A stretch of 64,000 nucleotides of DNA from Desulfobacca sp. (GTDB taxonomy: Bacteria; Desulfobacterota; Desulfobaccia; Desulfobaccales; Desulfobaccaceae): positions 62,001 through 126,000 of the forward strand of contig DYEV01000027.1 in NCBI GenBank assembly GCA_020725545.1, given 5' to 3'. The position numbers were made by a program, and so were the translations under genes. The notes under the pieces are model-generated. The model saw only the letters and a program-made list of their open reading frames with translations. It had not been told where the DNA came from and did no database searches. This document shows, piece after piece, positions 1 to 9,445 of this stretch (the stretch's first letter is position 1; the number at the start of each line of letters is the position of its first letter).

Positions 1-40
1 CAGGTTTGGCGGCCAGAACACGGATTTTTCTTTCAGGCAT
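1..40 (-). CDS. Methylmalonyl-CoA mutase, B12-binding small subunit (5' end only)
   Basis: Only the first 13 codons lie in the window, reading MPERKIRVLAAKP. This matches the start of the cobalamin-binding domain of methylmalonyl-CoA mutase, where the motif R-K-I-R-V-L-x-A-K-P precedes the DxHxxG cobalt-ligand histidine, which would lie just off the left edge. A GAAGGAG ribosome site sits 7-9 bases before the ATG. The gene follows the catalytic subunit gene on the same strand with a gap of about 30 bases, so the two chains of a split enzyme are probably co-expressed. Confidence 0.8.
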   Translation of the reverse strand, partial: MPERKIRVLAAKP

Positions 41-69
41 ACTCTCTCTCCTTCAATGATCGCTGGCCC

Positions 70-1737
70 TTAGACAAAGGGAGCCGCTTCGTATTCCCCA
101 AAGACATCCCGTAGGGTGTCGCAGATCTCGCCCAAAGTGGCCATGGCCCGGACCGCACTCAGGATGGGGGGCATGAGGTTGGCGCCGGTCTGGGCCGCTT
201 CCTTGACGCCGGCCAGGGCCTGGCTGACCGCGGCGGCATCCCGCTGGCTCTTCAGTTGTTTGAGCCGTTCGACCTGCTGATCCCGGACGCTCGGATCGAC
301 CTTCAGGAGTTCCTTGGGTTTTTCCTCCTGGACCTGGAATTTGTTCAGTCCGACAATGATCCGTTCGTTGCTTTCGATCTCTTTCTGATACCGATAGGCG
401 CTTTCCTGGATTTCTTTCTGGATATAGCCCTTTTCGATGGCCACCACCGGCCCGCCCATCTTCTCAATGGTATCGATGTAGGCTTGGGCCCGGGCTTCGA
501 TCTCGTCGGTGAGTTTTTCGATGTAGTAGGAGCCGGCCAGGGGATCGACCGTATCGGCGACGCCGGTTTCGTAGGCGATGAGCTGCTGGGTCCGCAGGGC
601 CACTTGCACGGCCTGTTCGGAAGGCAGGGCCAGGGCTTCGTCCATGGAGTTGGTGTGCAAGGATTGCGTGCCGCCCAGGACGGCGCTCATGGCCTGGAAG
701 GCGACTCGGATGATGTTATTCAGAGGCTGCTGGGCTGTCAAGGTGCAACCGGCCGTCTGGGTATGGAAGCGCAGCATCAGGGTGCGGGGGTCCTTGGCCC
801 CGAAGCGTTCTTTCATGGTCTTGGCCCAGAGGCGGCGGGCGGCCCGGAATTTGGCCACTTCTTCCAAGAAATCCTGATGGGAATTGAAGAAGAACGACAG
901 CCGGGGGCCAAAGGAATCCACCGGCAGGCCAGCATTGATGGCCGCATCCACATAGGCAAAGCCGTTGGCCAGGGTAAAGGCCACTTCCTGCACCGCCGTG
1001 GCCCCGGCTTCCCGGATGTGATAGCCGCTGATGCTGATGGTGTTCCATTGCGGTACTTCTTTGGAGCAGTATTCAAAGATATCGGTAATAATTTTCATGG
1101 AGGGCCGCGGCGGGAAGATATAAGTGCCCCGGGATGAATATTCTTTCAGAATATCGTTCTGAATGGTGCCCCGGAGTTTGTCATAGCTGATGTTCTGCTT
1201 TTCCGCCAGGACCAGATACATGGCCATGAGGATGGCCGCGGGAGAATTAATGGTCATGGAGGTGCTGACTTTGTCCAGGGGAATGCCTTTGAACAGGGTT
1301 TCCATATCCCAGAGGGAGTCGATGGCCACCCCTACTTTGCCTACTTCCCCCCGGGCCAGCTCGTGGTCCGAGTCATAACCGATCTGGGTAGGCAGGTCAA
1401 AGGCCACGGACAGGCCGGTCTGGCCGGCATTGAGCAGGTAATGGTAGCGTTCATTGGTCTCCTGGGCGGAGCCGAAGCCGGCATACTGGCGCATAGTCCA
1501 GAACCGCCCCCGGTAGGCGGTGGGCTGGACACCCCGGGTATACGGAAAGTCGCCGGGGAAGCCCAGCTTCTCCATGTAGTCGAAGTCTTCTAAATCCAAG
1601 GGGGTGTAGACCCGCTCCACCGGAATCCCCGAGGTGTTGACAAAGGCGGGTTTCCGTTCCGGCATCTTCTGCAAAGTTTTGGCGACTTTCTCCTCAAATT
1701 TGGCTTTTGCCGCCTTAATACGTTCCAAAGCTGACAT
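70..1737 (-). CDS. Methylmalonyl-CoA mutase, catalytic large subunit
   Basis: This 555-residue protein is the substrate-binding TIM-barrel subunit of an adenosylcobalamin enzyme that interconverts (R)-methylmalonyl-CoA and succinyl-CoA, as in propionate metabolism. Two positions separate this family from isobutyryl-CoA mutase. Tyr85 in MRQYAGF and Arg203 in [10 protein letters not shown] are both the methylmalonyl-type residues, where isobutyryl mutases have Phe and Gln. The B12-contact histidine (His240, [11 protein letters not shown]) is present. The chain stops before the B12-binding domain, which is encoded by the next gene. The reading frame extends 55 codons further upstream, but the start at 1737 has a GGAG ribosome site and begins the conserved sequence. 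Confidence 0.93.
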   Translation of the reverse strand: MSALERIKAAKAKFEEKVAKTLQKMPERKPAFVNTSGIPVERVYTPLDLEDFDYMEKLGFPGDFPYTRGVQPTAYRGRFWTMRQYAGFGSAQETNERYHYLLNAGQTGLSVAFDLPTQIGYDSDHELARGEVGKVGVAIDSLWDMETLFKGIPLDKVSTSMTINSPAAILMAMYLVLAEKQNISYDKLRGTIQNDILKEYSSRGTYIFPPRPSMKIITDIFEYCSKEVPQWNTISISGYHIREAGATAVQEVAFTLANGFAYVDAAINAGLPVDSFGPRLSFFFNSHQDFLEEVAKFRAARRLWAKTMKERFGAKDPRTLMLRFHTQTAGCTLTAQQPLNNIIRVAFQAMSAVLGGTQSLHTNSMDEALALPSEQAVQVALRTQQLIAYETGVADTVDPLAGSYYIEKLTDEIEARAQAYIDTIEKMGGPVVAIEKGYIQKEIQESAYRYQKEIESNERIIVGLNKFQVQEEKPKELLKVDPSVRDQQVERLKQLKSQRDAAAVSQALAGVKEAAQTGANLMPPILSAVRAMATLGEICDTLRDVFGEYEAAPFV

Positions 1738-2020
1738 ACTCACTCCTTTTTCTCCCGGATGAGGGGCGCACCACTCATCCTTATGATTGGCACCAATGTC
1801 GCCGCGTCCCGGTGAGGCGGCCGGGGTATGCGGCAGCGGGCGGCAATTGCAGCGAAATCGGCGCATTGGCTGAATTGCCACTGTACCAATATAGCGAAAC
1901 ATCCGGCCAGAGAAAACAAGAAAGTGGCGGCGGATATACTTTCAAGCCATTTGTGACACCGGTGGCCGAATATATCTGACAGGGTTGTCGTAATACCTGT
2001 GACAACCGCGCCGCGTCCTA

Positions 2021-2848
2021 CTAAGGCTTATAATACATCATCTGGCGGGCATAGAGCTGCATATTGTCCACCAGCATTTGCTGCTGGTCCGGGGACAAGG
2101 GCGCAAAAGTCGCAGCGGCCGCAGCCAGTTCCTGGACCTGGCCTACCGTCTCGGCCCCGACAACGATGACGTCCACCGGTTGACTGAGGGCATAGTGGAT
2201 AAAAAAAGGCAAGCCCGTCTCGAACAGTTCCACCAGAATCCCTCGGCAGAGGACTTTCATGCCAATGACCCCCAGACCTTTGGCCGCGGCCTCCTGGGCC
2301 AGGGGCAGGAAGGAGCGGTGGTGGGGTTCGGCCGGGTTGACGGGCAACAAGACCGTATCAAAATCGTAGGTCTCGATGGCCAGCCGCAGGATGTCGGGAT
2401 CATGATGGCCGGTGACGCCGATGAACCGCGTCTTGCCCTGCTCCTTGGCCCGATAAAAGGCCTCCAGAGCGCCGCCGGGGCGGCCGATGGCCATGACCTC
2501 ATCTTTGCTGCGCAGGTCATGGACCTGCCAGAGGTCCAGGTGATCGGTCTGCAGATTCGTCAGGGTGGTATGCAGATGGGCCTCCGCTTCGGCCCGGCTG
2601 CGGCCGTGGGATTTGCTGGTGAGAAAAACCTGGTCACGGCGGCCCTGCAGGCCGTGGCCCAGATACACTTCACTGTCGGAGTAGGCCCGGGCCGACTCAA
2701 AATAAAGGATGCCGGCGTCCAAGGCCGCCTGGATAACCTGTTGGGCCTCCTGGTGGCGGTGATAGGTGCGCAGGATGCCTTCACCGCCCAATCCCAAGGC
2801 GGTAACTTCCACTCCGGTGCGGCCTAATCGGCGTCGGGGTAAGTCCAT
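2021..2848 (-). CDS. Aldo/keto reductase
   Basis: This 275-residue protein belongs to the NAD(P)H-dependent aldo/keto reductase family of cytosolic TIM-barrel oxidoreductases. The N-terminal RRLGRTGVEVTALGLGG is typical. Of the catalytic tetrad, Tyr56 (AYSDSE), Lys79 (LTSKS) and His110 (WQVHD) are visible, while the Asp position is Glu51 in YFESARAY. The protein is short for the family (usually 280-330), lacking the long C-terminal loops that set substrate choice. An AAAGGA ribosome site precedes the ATG. The neighbours do not suggest a substrate. Confidence 0.85.
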   Translation of the reverse strand: MDLPRRRLGRTGVEVTALGLGGEGILRTYHRHQEAQQVIQAALDAGILYFESARAYSDSEVYLGHGLQGRRDQVFLTSKSHGRSRAEAEAHLHTTLTNLQTDHLDLWQVHDLRSKDEVMAIGRPGGALEAFYRAKEQGKTRFIGVTGHHDPDILRLAIETYDFDTVLLPVNPAEPHHRSFLPLAQEAAAKGLGVIGMKVLCRGILVELFETGLPFFIHYALSQPVDVIVVGAETVGQVQELAAAAATFAPLSPDQQQMLVDNMQLYARQMMYYKP

Positions 2849-3180
2849 GGTTTTTCCTTTTCTGGGACGGCGCTGCCTGCCGCCGGCCTTGAGAATTTTT
2901 CTTACGGCGCACTGCTCAGCAATGATTTGATATGAAAGTAATCATCTTGGAGTCGAGCGGCCAGGGTTTACCGGTTGTTGCCAAACCTTCGTGCTTGTGA
3001 TCCGGAATGAAGTGAAGGATCTCTCTTTGGGTGGCAAAACAAGATTCTTCGCTATGCCCAGCAGAACAAGGAATCGGCTTTCAAGGTTGTGCATTAGCCT
3101 GTCGCCCCGGGGCTGGGGTTTGCCCCAGTGCCAGACTATGTTAGAATGATTTTGAAAAATTCACGGCACCTCGGGCGACC
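2849..3180. other. Intergenic region between divergent genes
   Basis: About 330 bases lie between the 5' ends of the aldo/keto reductase and cyclase genes. It holds a six-pair stem with CTGGGG/CCCCAG arms around 3109-3127 and the candidate cyclase promoter. No ORF with coding character was seen. Confidence 0.6.
3120..3147 (+). promoter_or_regulatory. Candidate sigma70 promoter for the adenylate cyclase gene
   Basis: TTGCCC (3120-3125) and TAGAAT (3142-3147) are separated by 16 bases. The -10 matches consensus at five of six positions and the -35 at four. The predicted transcript would start near 3154, leaving a leader of about 27 bases. There is no strong ribosome site before the ATG. Confidence 0.45.
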
Positions 3181-5433
3181 ATGAAAAAATACCTCTCTTT
3201 CTTGTTGCGGCCCACCTATCTGACTGCGACAGTTCTCGTCATCCTCCTGCATCTCCTCCTGATGACGGTGCATCCCCGTTTTGTGCATAACCTGGAGATG
3301 ATTTTTTATGATCTCATGTTTCAGCTCCGGGGGCCGCTCCCGGTGGGACCGGAGGTGGTCATTGTGGCCATTGACGATGCCAGCGTCAAGGCCATCGGCC
3401 GCTGGCCCTGGTCCCGGCGGGAAATCATCCGACTTATGGAGGTGCTGACTCAGTCTGAGGCACGTGTTGTCGGTTTTGATATTATTTTTGCCGAGAAAGA
3501 GGAAGGGCTGGACCTGGCTTTCCTGTCCCGCCTGGAGCGTGACCTGGCGCAGTTTGCCCGGCAGATACCGGAGTTGCGACGCTGGCTGCAGCAGGAGTTG
3601 CAGACTGTGGATCCGGATACCAAACTGGCGGCCCTTTTCCAGCGGCACGGCAATGTGGTTTTGGGCTATTATTTTCAAGGGTTGGCGAGTGTCGCCAGCG
3701 GACCCGAGTCTTTCGGCATGGGCATATCCAAAGATATTATTAAATCCTCCACCTTTGATTTAGTCCGCTGGACCTCCCACCACTGCAGCCCCTGTCCGCT
3801 GGTGAACGCCTGGGGGGTGGAGACCAACCTGCCGAAACTCACGGCCGCCGCTGCAGACACCGGTTTTTTTAACGCCATGCCCGATCCTGACGGCGCCATC
3901 CGTTCAGTCCCCCTGGTAATCAGCTATCAGGATGATCTCTACGCCCCTCTGTCACTTGCCATCCTGCAGCGCTATCTCGATGATCCGCCTCTGCAAATTA
4001 CCTTAGGTGATCATGGCATCCTGAATCTGGCCCTGGGGTCGATCCGCCTGCCGGTGGATGATTACGGCCGCTTAAGGATCAATTTTCGCGGCCCGGCCAA
4101 AACCTTTCCCTATTATTCTTTCGTGGATGTAGTCTCGGGCGAGGTGCCGCTGGCAAAATTCAAAGATAAAATCGTCCTGGTGGGCGCTTCCGCAGTGGGC
4201 ATCTATGACATCCGGGTGACGCCCTTTGCGGCCGTTTTTCCCGGTGTCGAAGTGCACGCCAATGTCATTGACAACATCCTGCGGGGGGACTTTCTGTGGG
4301 CCCCCACGGGCTTGGTCAACCCCACGGCCCTGGTCCTCATCTTCTTGGCCCTTATCATTTGCTGGGTCCAACCCCGGGTGCGCCCCTGGTTCGGCCTGAT
4401 GTTATTGGCCCTGATGATCTTTGTGGCTTTTTATATCAACTTCTATCTGTTTACCCGCCACCAGATTTATCTGCAGATAACCTATGTGCTCAGTTGTTTA
4501 ATTGTCACCTATGTCGTCGTGGCCTTTCTGCGGTTTCTGGCGGAAGAACGGGAGCGCAAACGCATCCGGGCGGCCTTTCAGAATTATGTGGCCCCCGAGG
4601 TCGTCAATACCATGCTGCAGCACCCCGAAAAGCTCAAACTCGGAGGCGAAAAACGGGAGATGACCGTCCTGTTCTCCGATATCCGCGGCTTTACCAGCCT
4701 CTCGGAGCAGATGGAGCCGGAAGTCTTGGTGAGCCTGCTGCATTCCTATCTGAATCCCATGACGGAGATTGTTTTTCAGCATAAAGGCACCATGGATAAA
4801 TATATCGGGGACGCCATCATGGCCATCTACGGGGCACCGTTGCCCTTGCCCGATCACGCAGCCCGGGCCTGCGAAACGGCTTTGGACATGCTGGCCACCC
4901 TGACCCGCCTCTGGGAGGGTTGGCGGGCCCAGGGGCTGCCGGAGTTAAAGATCGGCATCGGCATTAATTCCGGCCCCATGACCGTGGGCAATATGGGCTC
5001 GGAACGGCTCTTTGATTACACCGTCATCGGCGACAACGTCAACCTGGCCTCCCGTCTGGAAGGGCTGAATAAATACTATGGCACGGCTATCCTGATCTCC
5101 GAGGCCACCCAAAAGCTGCTGCCCCCCATCTTTATCCTCCGGGAAGTGGATCGGGTGCGGGTCAAAGGCAAGAAGGCCCCGGTGAGCATCTTTGAACTGC
5201 GGGGCCAGGGCCAGCCTGAGGGCAAAGAAGAGGAACTACTGCAGGCTTTCGCGGCCGGGCTGACCGCCTTCCGGCAACAACACTGGGAGGAGGCAGAAAA
5301 GCTCTTTGCTCACTGTCTTGGATTATACCCCGATGACGGGCCGACCAAACTCTTGCTGAAACGGACCAAAGATCTGCCAGGAAGTCCGCTGCCGCCGGAT
5401 TGGGATGGCACGGCGACGCTGACGGAAAAATGA
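3181..5433 (+). CDS. CHASE2-domain adenylate cyclase
   Basis: This 750-residue membrane signalling protein is predicted to make cAMP in response to an extracytoplasmic signal. One N-terminal membrane segment (about residues 8-28) is followed by a CHASE2 sensor (to about 370, with VAIDDASVKAIGRWPW and FDIIFAE), then three close transmembrane helices (about 377-455) and a class III cyclase domain (about 495-680). The two metal-binding aspartates are in FSDIRGFT (about 500) and GDAIMA (about 543). Lys in MDKYIGD and Asp in VIGDNVNLASRLE favour adenine over guanine. The last 60 residues resemble a degenerate TPR. The gene stands alone, and no cAMP-binding regulator is nearby. Confidence 0.92.
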   Translation: MKKYLSFLLRPTYLTATVLVILLHLLLMTVHPRFVHNLEMIFYDLMFQLRGPLPVGPEVVIVAIDDASVKAIGRWPWSRREIIRLMEVLTQSEARVVGFDIIFAEKEEGLDLAFLSRLERDLAQFARQIPELRRWLQQELQTVDPDTKLAALFQRHGNVVLGYYFQGLASVASGPESFGMGISKDIIKSSTFDLVRWTSHHCSPCPLVNAWGVETNLPKLTAAAADTGFFNAMPDPDGAIRSVPLVISYQDDLYAPLSLAILQRYLDDPPLQITLGDHGILNLALGSIRLPVDDYGRLRINFRGPAKTFPYYSFVDVVSGEVPLAKFKDKIVLVGASAVGIYDIRVTPFAAVFPGVEVHANVIDNILRGDFLWAPTGLVNPTALVLIFLALIICWVQPRVRPWFGLMLLALMIFVAFYINFYLFTRHQIYLQITYVLSCLIVTYVVVAFLRFLAEERERKRIRAAFQNYVAPEVVNTMLQHPEKLKLGGEKREMTVLFSDIRGFTSLSEQMEPEVLVSLLHSYLNPMTEIVFQHKGTMDKYIGDAIMAIYGAPLPLPDHAARACETALDMLATLTRLWEGWRAQGLPELKIGIGINSGPMTVGNMGSERLFDYTVIGDNVNLASRLEGLNKYYGTAILISEATQKLLPPIFILREVDRVRVKGKKAPVSIFELRGQGQPEGKEEELLQAFAAGLTAFRQQHWEEAEKLFAHCLGLYPDDGPTKLLLKRTKDLPGSPLPPDWDGTATLTEK

Positions 5434-5920
5434 GAAAAACGGGGGGAGAAAACCGCGGCTGCCCCCTCTTGGGAGTAATTGCCCTAACCCGAGCCGCGAG
5501 CGTGAGCGCATGGTTATCATTGGGCACCACTCCCTGACGGTCGTGGCTTGGCATTGGGTAAGTATGCAATACAGAACACTTTTCACCCCAAGCTTGGGCG
5601 GGCCCGGAGGCCCGCCCCCCTAAGAGAGAATATGCTCCAGGATCCAGGCGTTCATGAGCCTCTGGCTTTCGCAAGATAATGGAAAGCGACGGCAAAGGCT
5701 GGCTTGAGCGGACCTGGAGGTCGGTAGCGGACCTGGAGGTCGGTAGCGGACCTGGAGGTCGGTAGCGGACCTGGAGGTCCGCTCTACTAGATACTTTGCA
5801 ATGGCACCGGCTTTCCAGCCTGGGCAAGCATCATTTTCAAACGAGAAACCGGAAGCCGATTTTTCTAACAACTATCAACTAACAACCAACAACTTCACCA
5901 ACTGCTTTTTCGAGGTAGCC
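5434..5920. other. Intergenic region with hairpins and tandem repeats
   Basis: About 490 bases without a convincing gene. It contains a strong GC hairpin with arms GGGCGGGCC/GGCCCGCCC (5596-5617), a four-copy 19-base tandem repeat (5708-5783) and an A/C-rich stretch at 5868-5895 made of near-repeats of CAACTAACAACC. That stretch is similar in reverse complement to the repeats near 59870. The reading frame of the next gene runs back into this region, but that part has no coding character. Confidence 0.6.
5708..5783. repeat. Four tandem copies of a 19-base palindromic unit
   Basis: The unit GCGGACCTGGAGGTCGGTA is repeated exactly at 5708-5726, 5727-5745 and 5746-5764. The fourth copy (5765-5783) ends GGTCCGCT, so AGCGGACCT/AGGTCCGCT forms a perfect nine-pair inverted repeat. 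This is the local form of a palindrome family also found near 10.8, 24.3 and 26.5 kb. Confidence 0.9.
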
Positions 5921-6952
5921 ATGCCCCAGCTGATCCCCGGCAATCTGCTGACCACGGCCATGGCCATTCTGCCTCATGACGAGGTGGAAGCGGCCCTGGA
6001 GTTGGCCCTGAGCCTGGATATCCCCTTCTGGCCGCAGCTGCCGCATGTCAGCTATTTCGAAGACATGTATGTGCAGGCCGCCGAGCATTTTCCCGGCATT
6101 ATCCTGCTCCCTGAGCAGAACAGCATCCGTTTTGATAGCAACAAGTTTTATGAAGAGCTGCCGGAAATGCTGGAGCACTGGGAGGATCTGTCCTATTTTG
6201 ATATTTCCGAGACCTATTCGGCGGTGTATCATCGCTTCCTCTCGCTGGATTTGAGCCACTATGCGGCTATCCGGGGGCAGTTGGAGGGGCCGGTGAGTTT
6301 TGGCATGAAGATCCTGGATGAAAACGACCGACCGCTGATCTTCAATGAACAGGTCCGGGGAGTGCTCATGGATTTCATGGCCCGCCGGGCCCAGGCGCAA
6401 TTGGTCCATCTCAAGACTCGGCATCCCGGCGCCTTTATGTTCATTGACGAACCGGGCCTGCAGTTCATCTTCAGTTCGATCTCAGGGTACACCGATACCA
6501 TGGGCCGGGAGGACCTGGACCGGTTTTTTGCCCAGATTGAGCGGCCCCGGGGAATTCATCTGTGCGGCAACCCCGATTGGCAGTTCCTCCTGAACCGGGA
6601 TCTGGATATCCTCTCCATGGATATCTATACTAATGCCGAGATCTTCCGCTGCTATGGCAAGGAAATCAAACGCTTCCTGGAGCGGGGCAGTGTGCTGGCC
6701 TGGGGGGTCGTGCCCACGGGCTTTGAGACCTTTGACCGAGAGTCACAAGACCATCTCATCGGGCTGCTGGAAGAAGTCTGGACGACCCTGGGCGAAGCCG
6801 GTATTGCCCGGGAACAGCTCCTGGCCCAAAGCCTCCTGGGGCCGGCCACCTGCTGCCTTATCAATCCCGATCGGGAAAAGACCGTGGCCAAAGCCTATGC
6901 TTGGGTCAAGTCCTTGTCCCGACGGCTGCGGGAAAAATATCGCCTCGAATAG
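5921..6952 (+). CDS. MetE/UROD-superfamily methyltransferase-like protein
   Basis: This 343-residue protein resembles the C-terminal catalytic barrel of cobalamin-independent methionine synthase and the related uroporphyrinogen decarboxylase fold. Candidate zinc ligands are His213 and Cys215 in IHLCGNPDW and a Cys-Cys pair at 311-312 in GPATCCLINP. An acidic motif FIDEPGLQF lies between the halves. It is about half the length of full MetE and lacks the N-terminal folate domain, so true methionine synthesis with methyl-folate is unlikely. Related single-domain proteins take methyl groups from corrinoid proteins. The start at 5921 has GAGG upstream and begins the family-like sequence MPQLIPGNLLTTAM. 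Confidence 0.75.
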   Translation: MPQLIPGNLLTTAMAILPHDEVEAALELALSLDIPFWPQLPHVSYFEDMYVQAAEHFPGIILLPEQNSIRFDSNKFYEELPEMLEHWEDLSYFDISETYSAVYHRFLSLDLSHYAAIRGQLEGPVSFGMKILDENDRPLIFNEQVRGVLMDFMARRAQAQLVHLKTRHPGAFMFIDEPGLQFIFSSISGYTDTMGREDLDRFFAQIERPRGIHLCGNPDWQFLLNRDLDILSMDIYTNAEIFRCYGKEIKRFLERGSVLAWGVVPTGFETFDRESQDHLIGLLEEVWTTLGEAGIAREQLLAQSLLGPATCCLINPDREKTVAKAYAWVKSLSRRLREKYRLE

Positions 6953-7227
6953 CCCCACCGCCTGGATTTTTCAGGAAGAATACTTATATTGGTGGTTAAG
7001 CTGTAAAGAATTAGGATGAGTCAGACGCGGCCGGCAAGTTCTTGCTGATATCTAGAGAGGAAAATGCTTTTTGCCGGCCGGCGGTGAGTGACCACGCGGC
7101 CTCGGTTTTTTAAAAAATCTGCTATGTCGCCTTTTACCCTCCTGGCATGGAGATTATCACAGGCAACTGTTGGCCTCGATGGAGGTTGAATCTCTTCGGA
7201 TGCACGTCTGGAAAAAGGAGACAGACC

Positions 7228-7830
7228 ATGGTGGCGCAAAAAACGATGGATTTCAGTCCGATCAAGGAAAAACTGGTGGCCATGATCGGGGCGGGCCGGG
7301 ACGCCTTCAATCGGCATAGCCGGGCCAGTCTGGAACAATTCAAAACCCTGGAAGAGGCGGCTCGTCAGGAGATTGCCGCGGCCAAAAAGAAGGTGGCAGA
7401 GTATCTGGCCCAAGCTAAGGGCGCGGAAAAAGATCAATTCACCGTCTATCAGAAGATCTTGGCCGCTCTGGAGGGACTGGTCACGACCCTGGCCGGCCTG
7501 CAGGAGCCTATCCAGAAAAAAGTGAAGGATAGCATCCTCTTTTCCGAAAAAGCGGTGTCGCAGACCAATTGCCTGTTTGATACCCAGACCGGGGTGATCC
7601 GCTCTATTTTTGATATTATCCAGACGAATAATGAATATTTAAAGAAGTTCGTCCGGGAAGAGGGGGGCAAGGTTCAGAAAGACTGTGACGACTATGCCAC
7701 GGAGCACGAAACCCGGTTGGTGGAAGGTCTGTGCACGCCGCAGGCGGCGCCCATTTTTTTGGCCATCTTGGAGCAGTTCCGATCTTTAGGGAAACAGGAA
7801 AGTGAGCTGGTAGAACATTTTCAAGGTTAA
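7228..7830 (+). CDS. Hypothetical alpha-helical protein
   Basis: This 200-residue protein of unknown function starts at an ATG preceded by AAAAAGGAGACAGACC, an excellent ribosome site. The reading frame is open further upstream, but only this start is credible. The sequence is almost wholly helical and rich in Lys, Glu and Ala (for example EEAARQEIAAAKKKVAEYL), with a long predicted coiled coil around residues 20-80 and no signal peptide or membrane segment. It has two cysteines near the middle and C-terminus with no metal-binding arrangement. A terminator follows directly, so it is probably monocistronic. Confidence 0.75.
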   Translation: MVAQKTMDFSPIKEKLVAMIGAGRDAFNRHSRASLEQFKTLEEAARQEIAAAKKKVAEYLAQAKGAEKDQFTVYQKILAALEGLVTTLAGLQEPIQKKVKDSILFSEKAVSQTNCLFDTQTGVIRSIFDIIQTNNEYLKKFVREEGGKVQKDCDDYATEHETRLVEGLCTPQAAPIFLAILEQFRSLGKQESELVEHFQG

Positions 7831-7859
7831 ACAGAGATAAAGAGCAATATTCCGATGCC

Positions 7860-7902
7860 AACCTGAGGCCGGGGGAAACTCACCCCGGCCTCGGGTTGTT
7901 TT
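7860..7902 (+). terminator. Rho-independent terminator
   Basis: The arms AACCTGAGGCCGGGG and CCCCGGCCTCGGGTT enclose an eight-base loop and are followed by GTTTT. It lies about 30 bases after the stop of the helical protein gene. Confidence 0.85.
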
Positions 7903-7920
7903 GGGGGGATGCAAAAGACT

Positions 7921-7943
7921 TTAAAAGCCGGGGCCGGCTTTTT
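7921..7943. terminator. Bidirectional hairpin terminator overlapping a stop codon
   Basis: AAAAGCCGG/CCGGCTTTT is a perfect palindrome with U-runs in both directions. It encodes the last residues (KKAGPGF) and sits on the stop codon of the minus-strand gene. Confidence 0.65.
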
Positions 7944-8991
7944 TGCCAAACCTATCGCAGCTTGGCTGCACCGGCGCTGCTCCCCCACGTGTCCCGTCTC
8001 CTGCCTCACAGGGGGATTGACGCCGGCGAGCCACGTCCTTTTGCAGCCAGCGGGGGTGGAGTTGGAGAAAACGGGAACCGGTGGGCAGGCTGCGCCAGAC
8101 CAAGATTTCCTGAGCCGCCAAGTCTCTCAGAAAAGCCTGCTGCTCTGGCTCGGGAAATTCCTGCTCCCAATCGTTCTGAGAGAAGGGCTCGCCGGCGGTG
8201 GCAATCAGGAAATCGCTGACTTTTTCCGCCAGTTCTTCAAGAATCGGCGACAAACAGAGGCTAATGGCCAGCCGGAGGGCATCGGCCTCCACCTTGAGAA
8301 AGGCGGGGGCTAAACAATAGCGCACGGCCGCAGAATTCTTGCGGTTGTGACAGAGCAAACCCGCCTGTAAAAATTGCTGCAAATAGTCCCAGGCGGTTTT
8401 GCGATCCATCTGCACGTACCGTTCGAAATCCCGGAGGCGGAACCAGCGGCCGCCGCTCTGACAGAGGAAGGAACGCAGCTTATCAGGGGTCAACTTTCGG
8501 TGGGAACGGTGCGGCATCTCGGTTTTGGCCTCTGCCAACCAGCTTTCCAACAATTCTTCCAAACAGGCCTGGCGCCTCGGGCCAGACGGCTTGTCTGCGG
8601 GTTTGGCTCCCAACCACGCAGCCCGGTCTTCCTGCACGGCATAAACCGGGCGGGACTCGAGGACGCCATAGGTCACCGGCTGACCTGCCGCTGGCGTCGA
8701 CCGCTCCTTGGCGGCCAGCAAGGAAAAGTAATAATCAAACCAACCATCCAGGTTCTGGGCCAAGCGCCGGAAATGGTCCAGGGAGATCCGGCCGGCCAGA
8801 TACTGCACTAAATAATCCTGGAGACAACGCTTCACTTCCTGCTGGCGAGCGGGCAGGGAATCGGGCCAGTTCGTCTGATCCAAGATGACCTCGACGATCA
8901 GACCGGCCACCAGGGCGCGGTCCAGCTTCTCCTGCGCCTTGCCTTCCCTATGGCCGCTGCTGTCCCTTGTCTGATCGACAACCCACATCAT
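7921..8991 (-). CDS. Hypothetical protein, possible winged-helix segment
   Basis: This 356-residue cytosolic protein was not recognised. It is rich in Leu, Arg and Gln. The segment around residues 170-230 (SGGRWFRLRDFERYVQMDRK then AWDYLQQFLQAGLL) reads like a winged helix-turn-helix, in which the phrase about one polypeptide chain becoming the substrate-bound recognition helix would fit DRKTAWDYL. No catalytic motif, membrane helix or signal peptide is visible. The gene starts at ATGATG with AGGAGG-like sequence (CTGGAGGAATC) upstream. It converges with the helical protein gene and the two share the terminator region. A DNA-binding role is inference only. Confidence 0.6.
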   Translation of the reverse strand: MMWVVDQTRDSSGHREGKAQEKLDRALVAGLIVEVILDQTNWPDSLPARQQEVKRCLQDYLVQYLAGRISLDHFRRLAQNLDGWFDYYFSLLAAKERSTPAAGQPVTYGVLESRPVYAVQEDRAAWLGAKPADKPSGPRRQACLEELLESWLAEAKTEMPHRSHRKLTPDKLRSFLCQSGGRWFRLRDFERYVQMDRKTAWDYLQQFLQAGLLCHNRKNSAAVRYCLAPAFLKVEADALRLAISLCLSPILEELAEKVSDFLIATAGEPFSQNDWEQEFPEPEQQAFLRDLAAQEILVWRSLPTGSRFLQLHPRWLQKDVARRRQSPCEAGDGTRGGAAPVQPSCDRFGKKAGPGF

Positions 8992-9445
8992 GATTCCTCC
9001 AGGCCTATGTCGGTGCTATGCAAGATGCGTGTGCAAGGAGCATTTTCTTCCTGGATCCTTCAACTTTGCTATACTCTTGTGCAAATTGCTTGCCAGATGT
9101 ACCGTGGGCACGGGTTTATACCTGGCTTGGAAGTTCTTTCCTGTGACAGGCATTTGCTGTAAGTCAATCACAAAACTGGCAACAACATAAAAAAATAGAA
9201 TAATTTACTATCTTATGGAAAATCCTACGGTCTGGTGAAAAGAAGCACGACTTAGCCCAAGAAGATATCGGTTCAGGGAAGGGAGGCCGGGACCGGCACC
9301 GGGATTACCATGACCCGCCCAGGCCTGACAGGGACCGTCCCGGGACATGTCCCAGAAAGGCAGGAGGTGCTCGGGGAGGGGAGGGGAGGGCGGGGGCGCA
9401 GATCCCACCGCTCTCCCCTGAAATTTTTTGCCGCGTTGTTGGCGT
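8992..9445. other. Intergenic region, partly G-rich
   Basis: About 450 bases without a supported gene. The left half (9000-9230) is AT-rich and probably holds the promoter of the minus-strand gene ending at 8991, although no clear -35/-10 pair was seen. The right half contains an uninterrupted G-rich run at about 9372-9396 with five tracts of three to five G. Confidence 0.5.
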
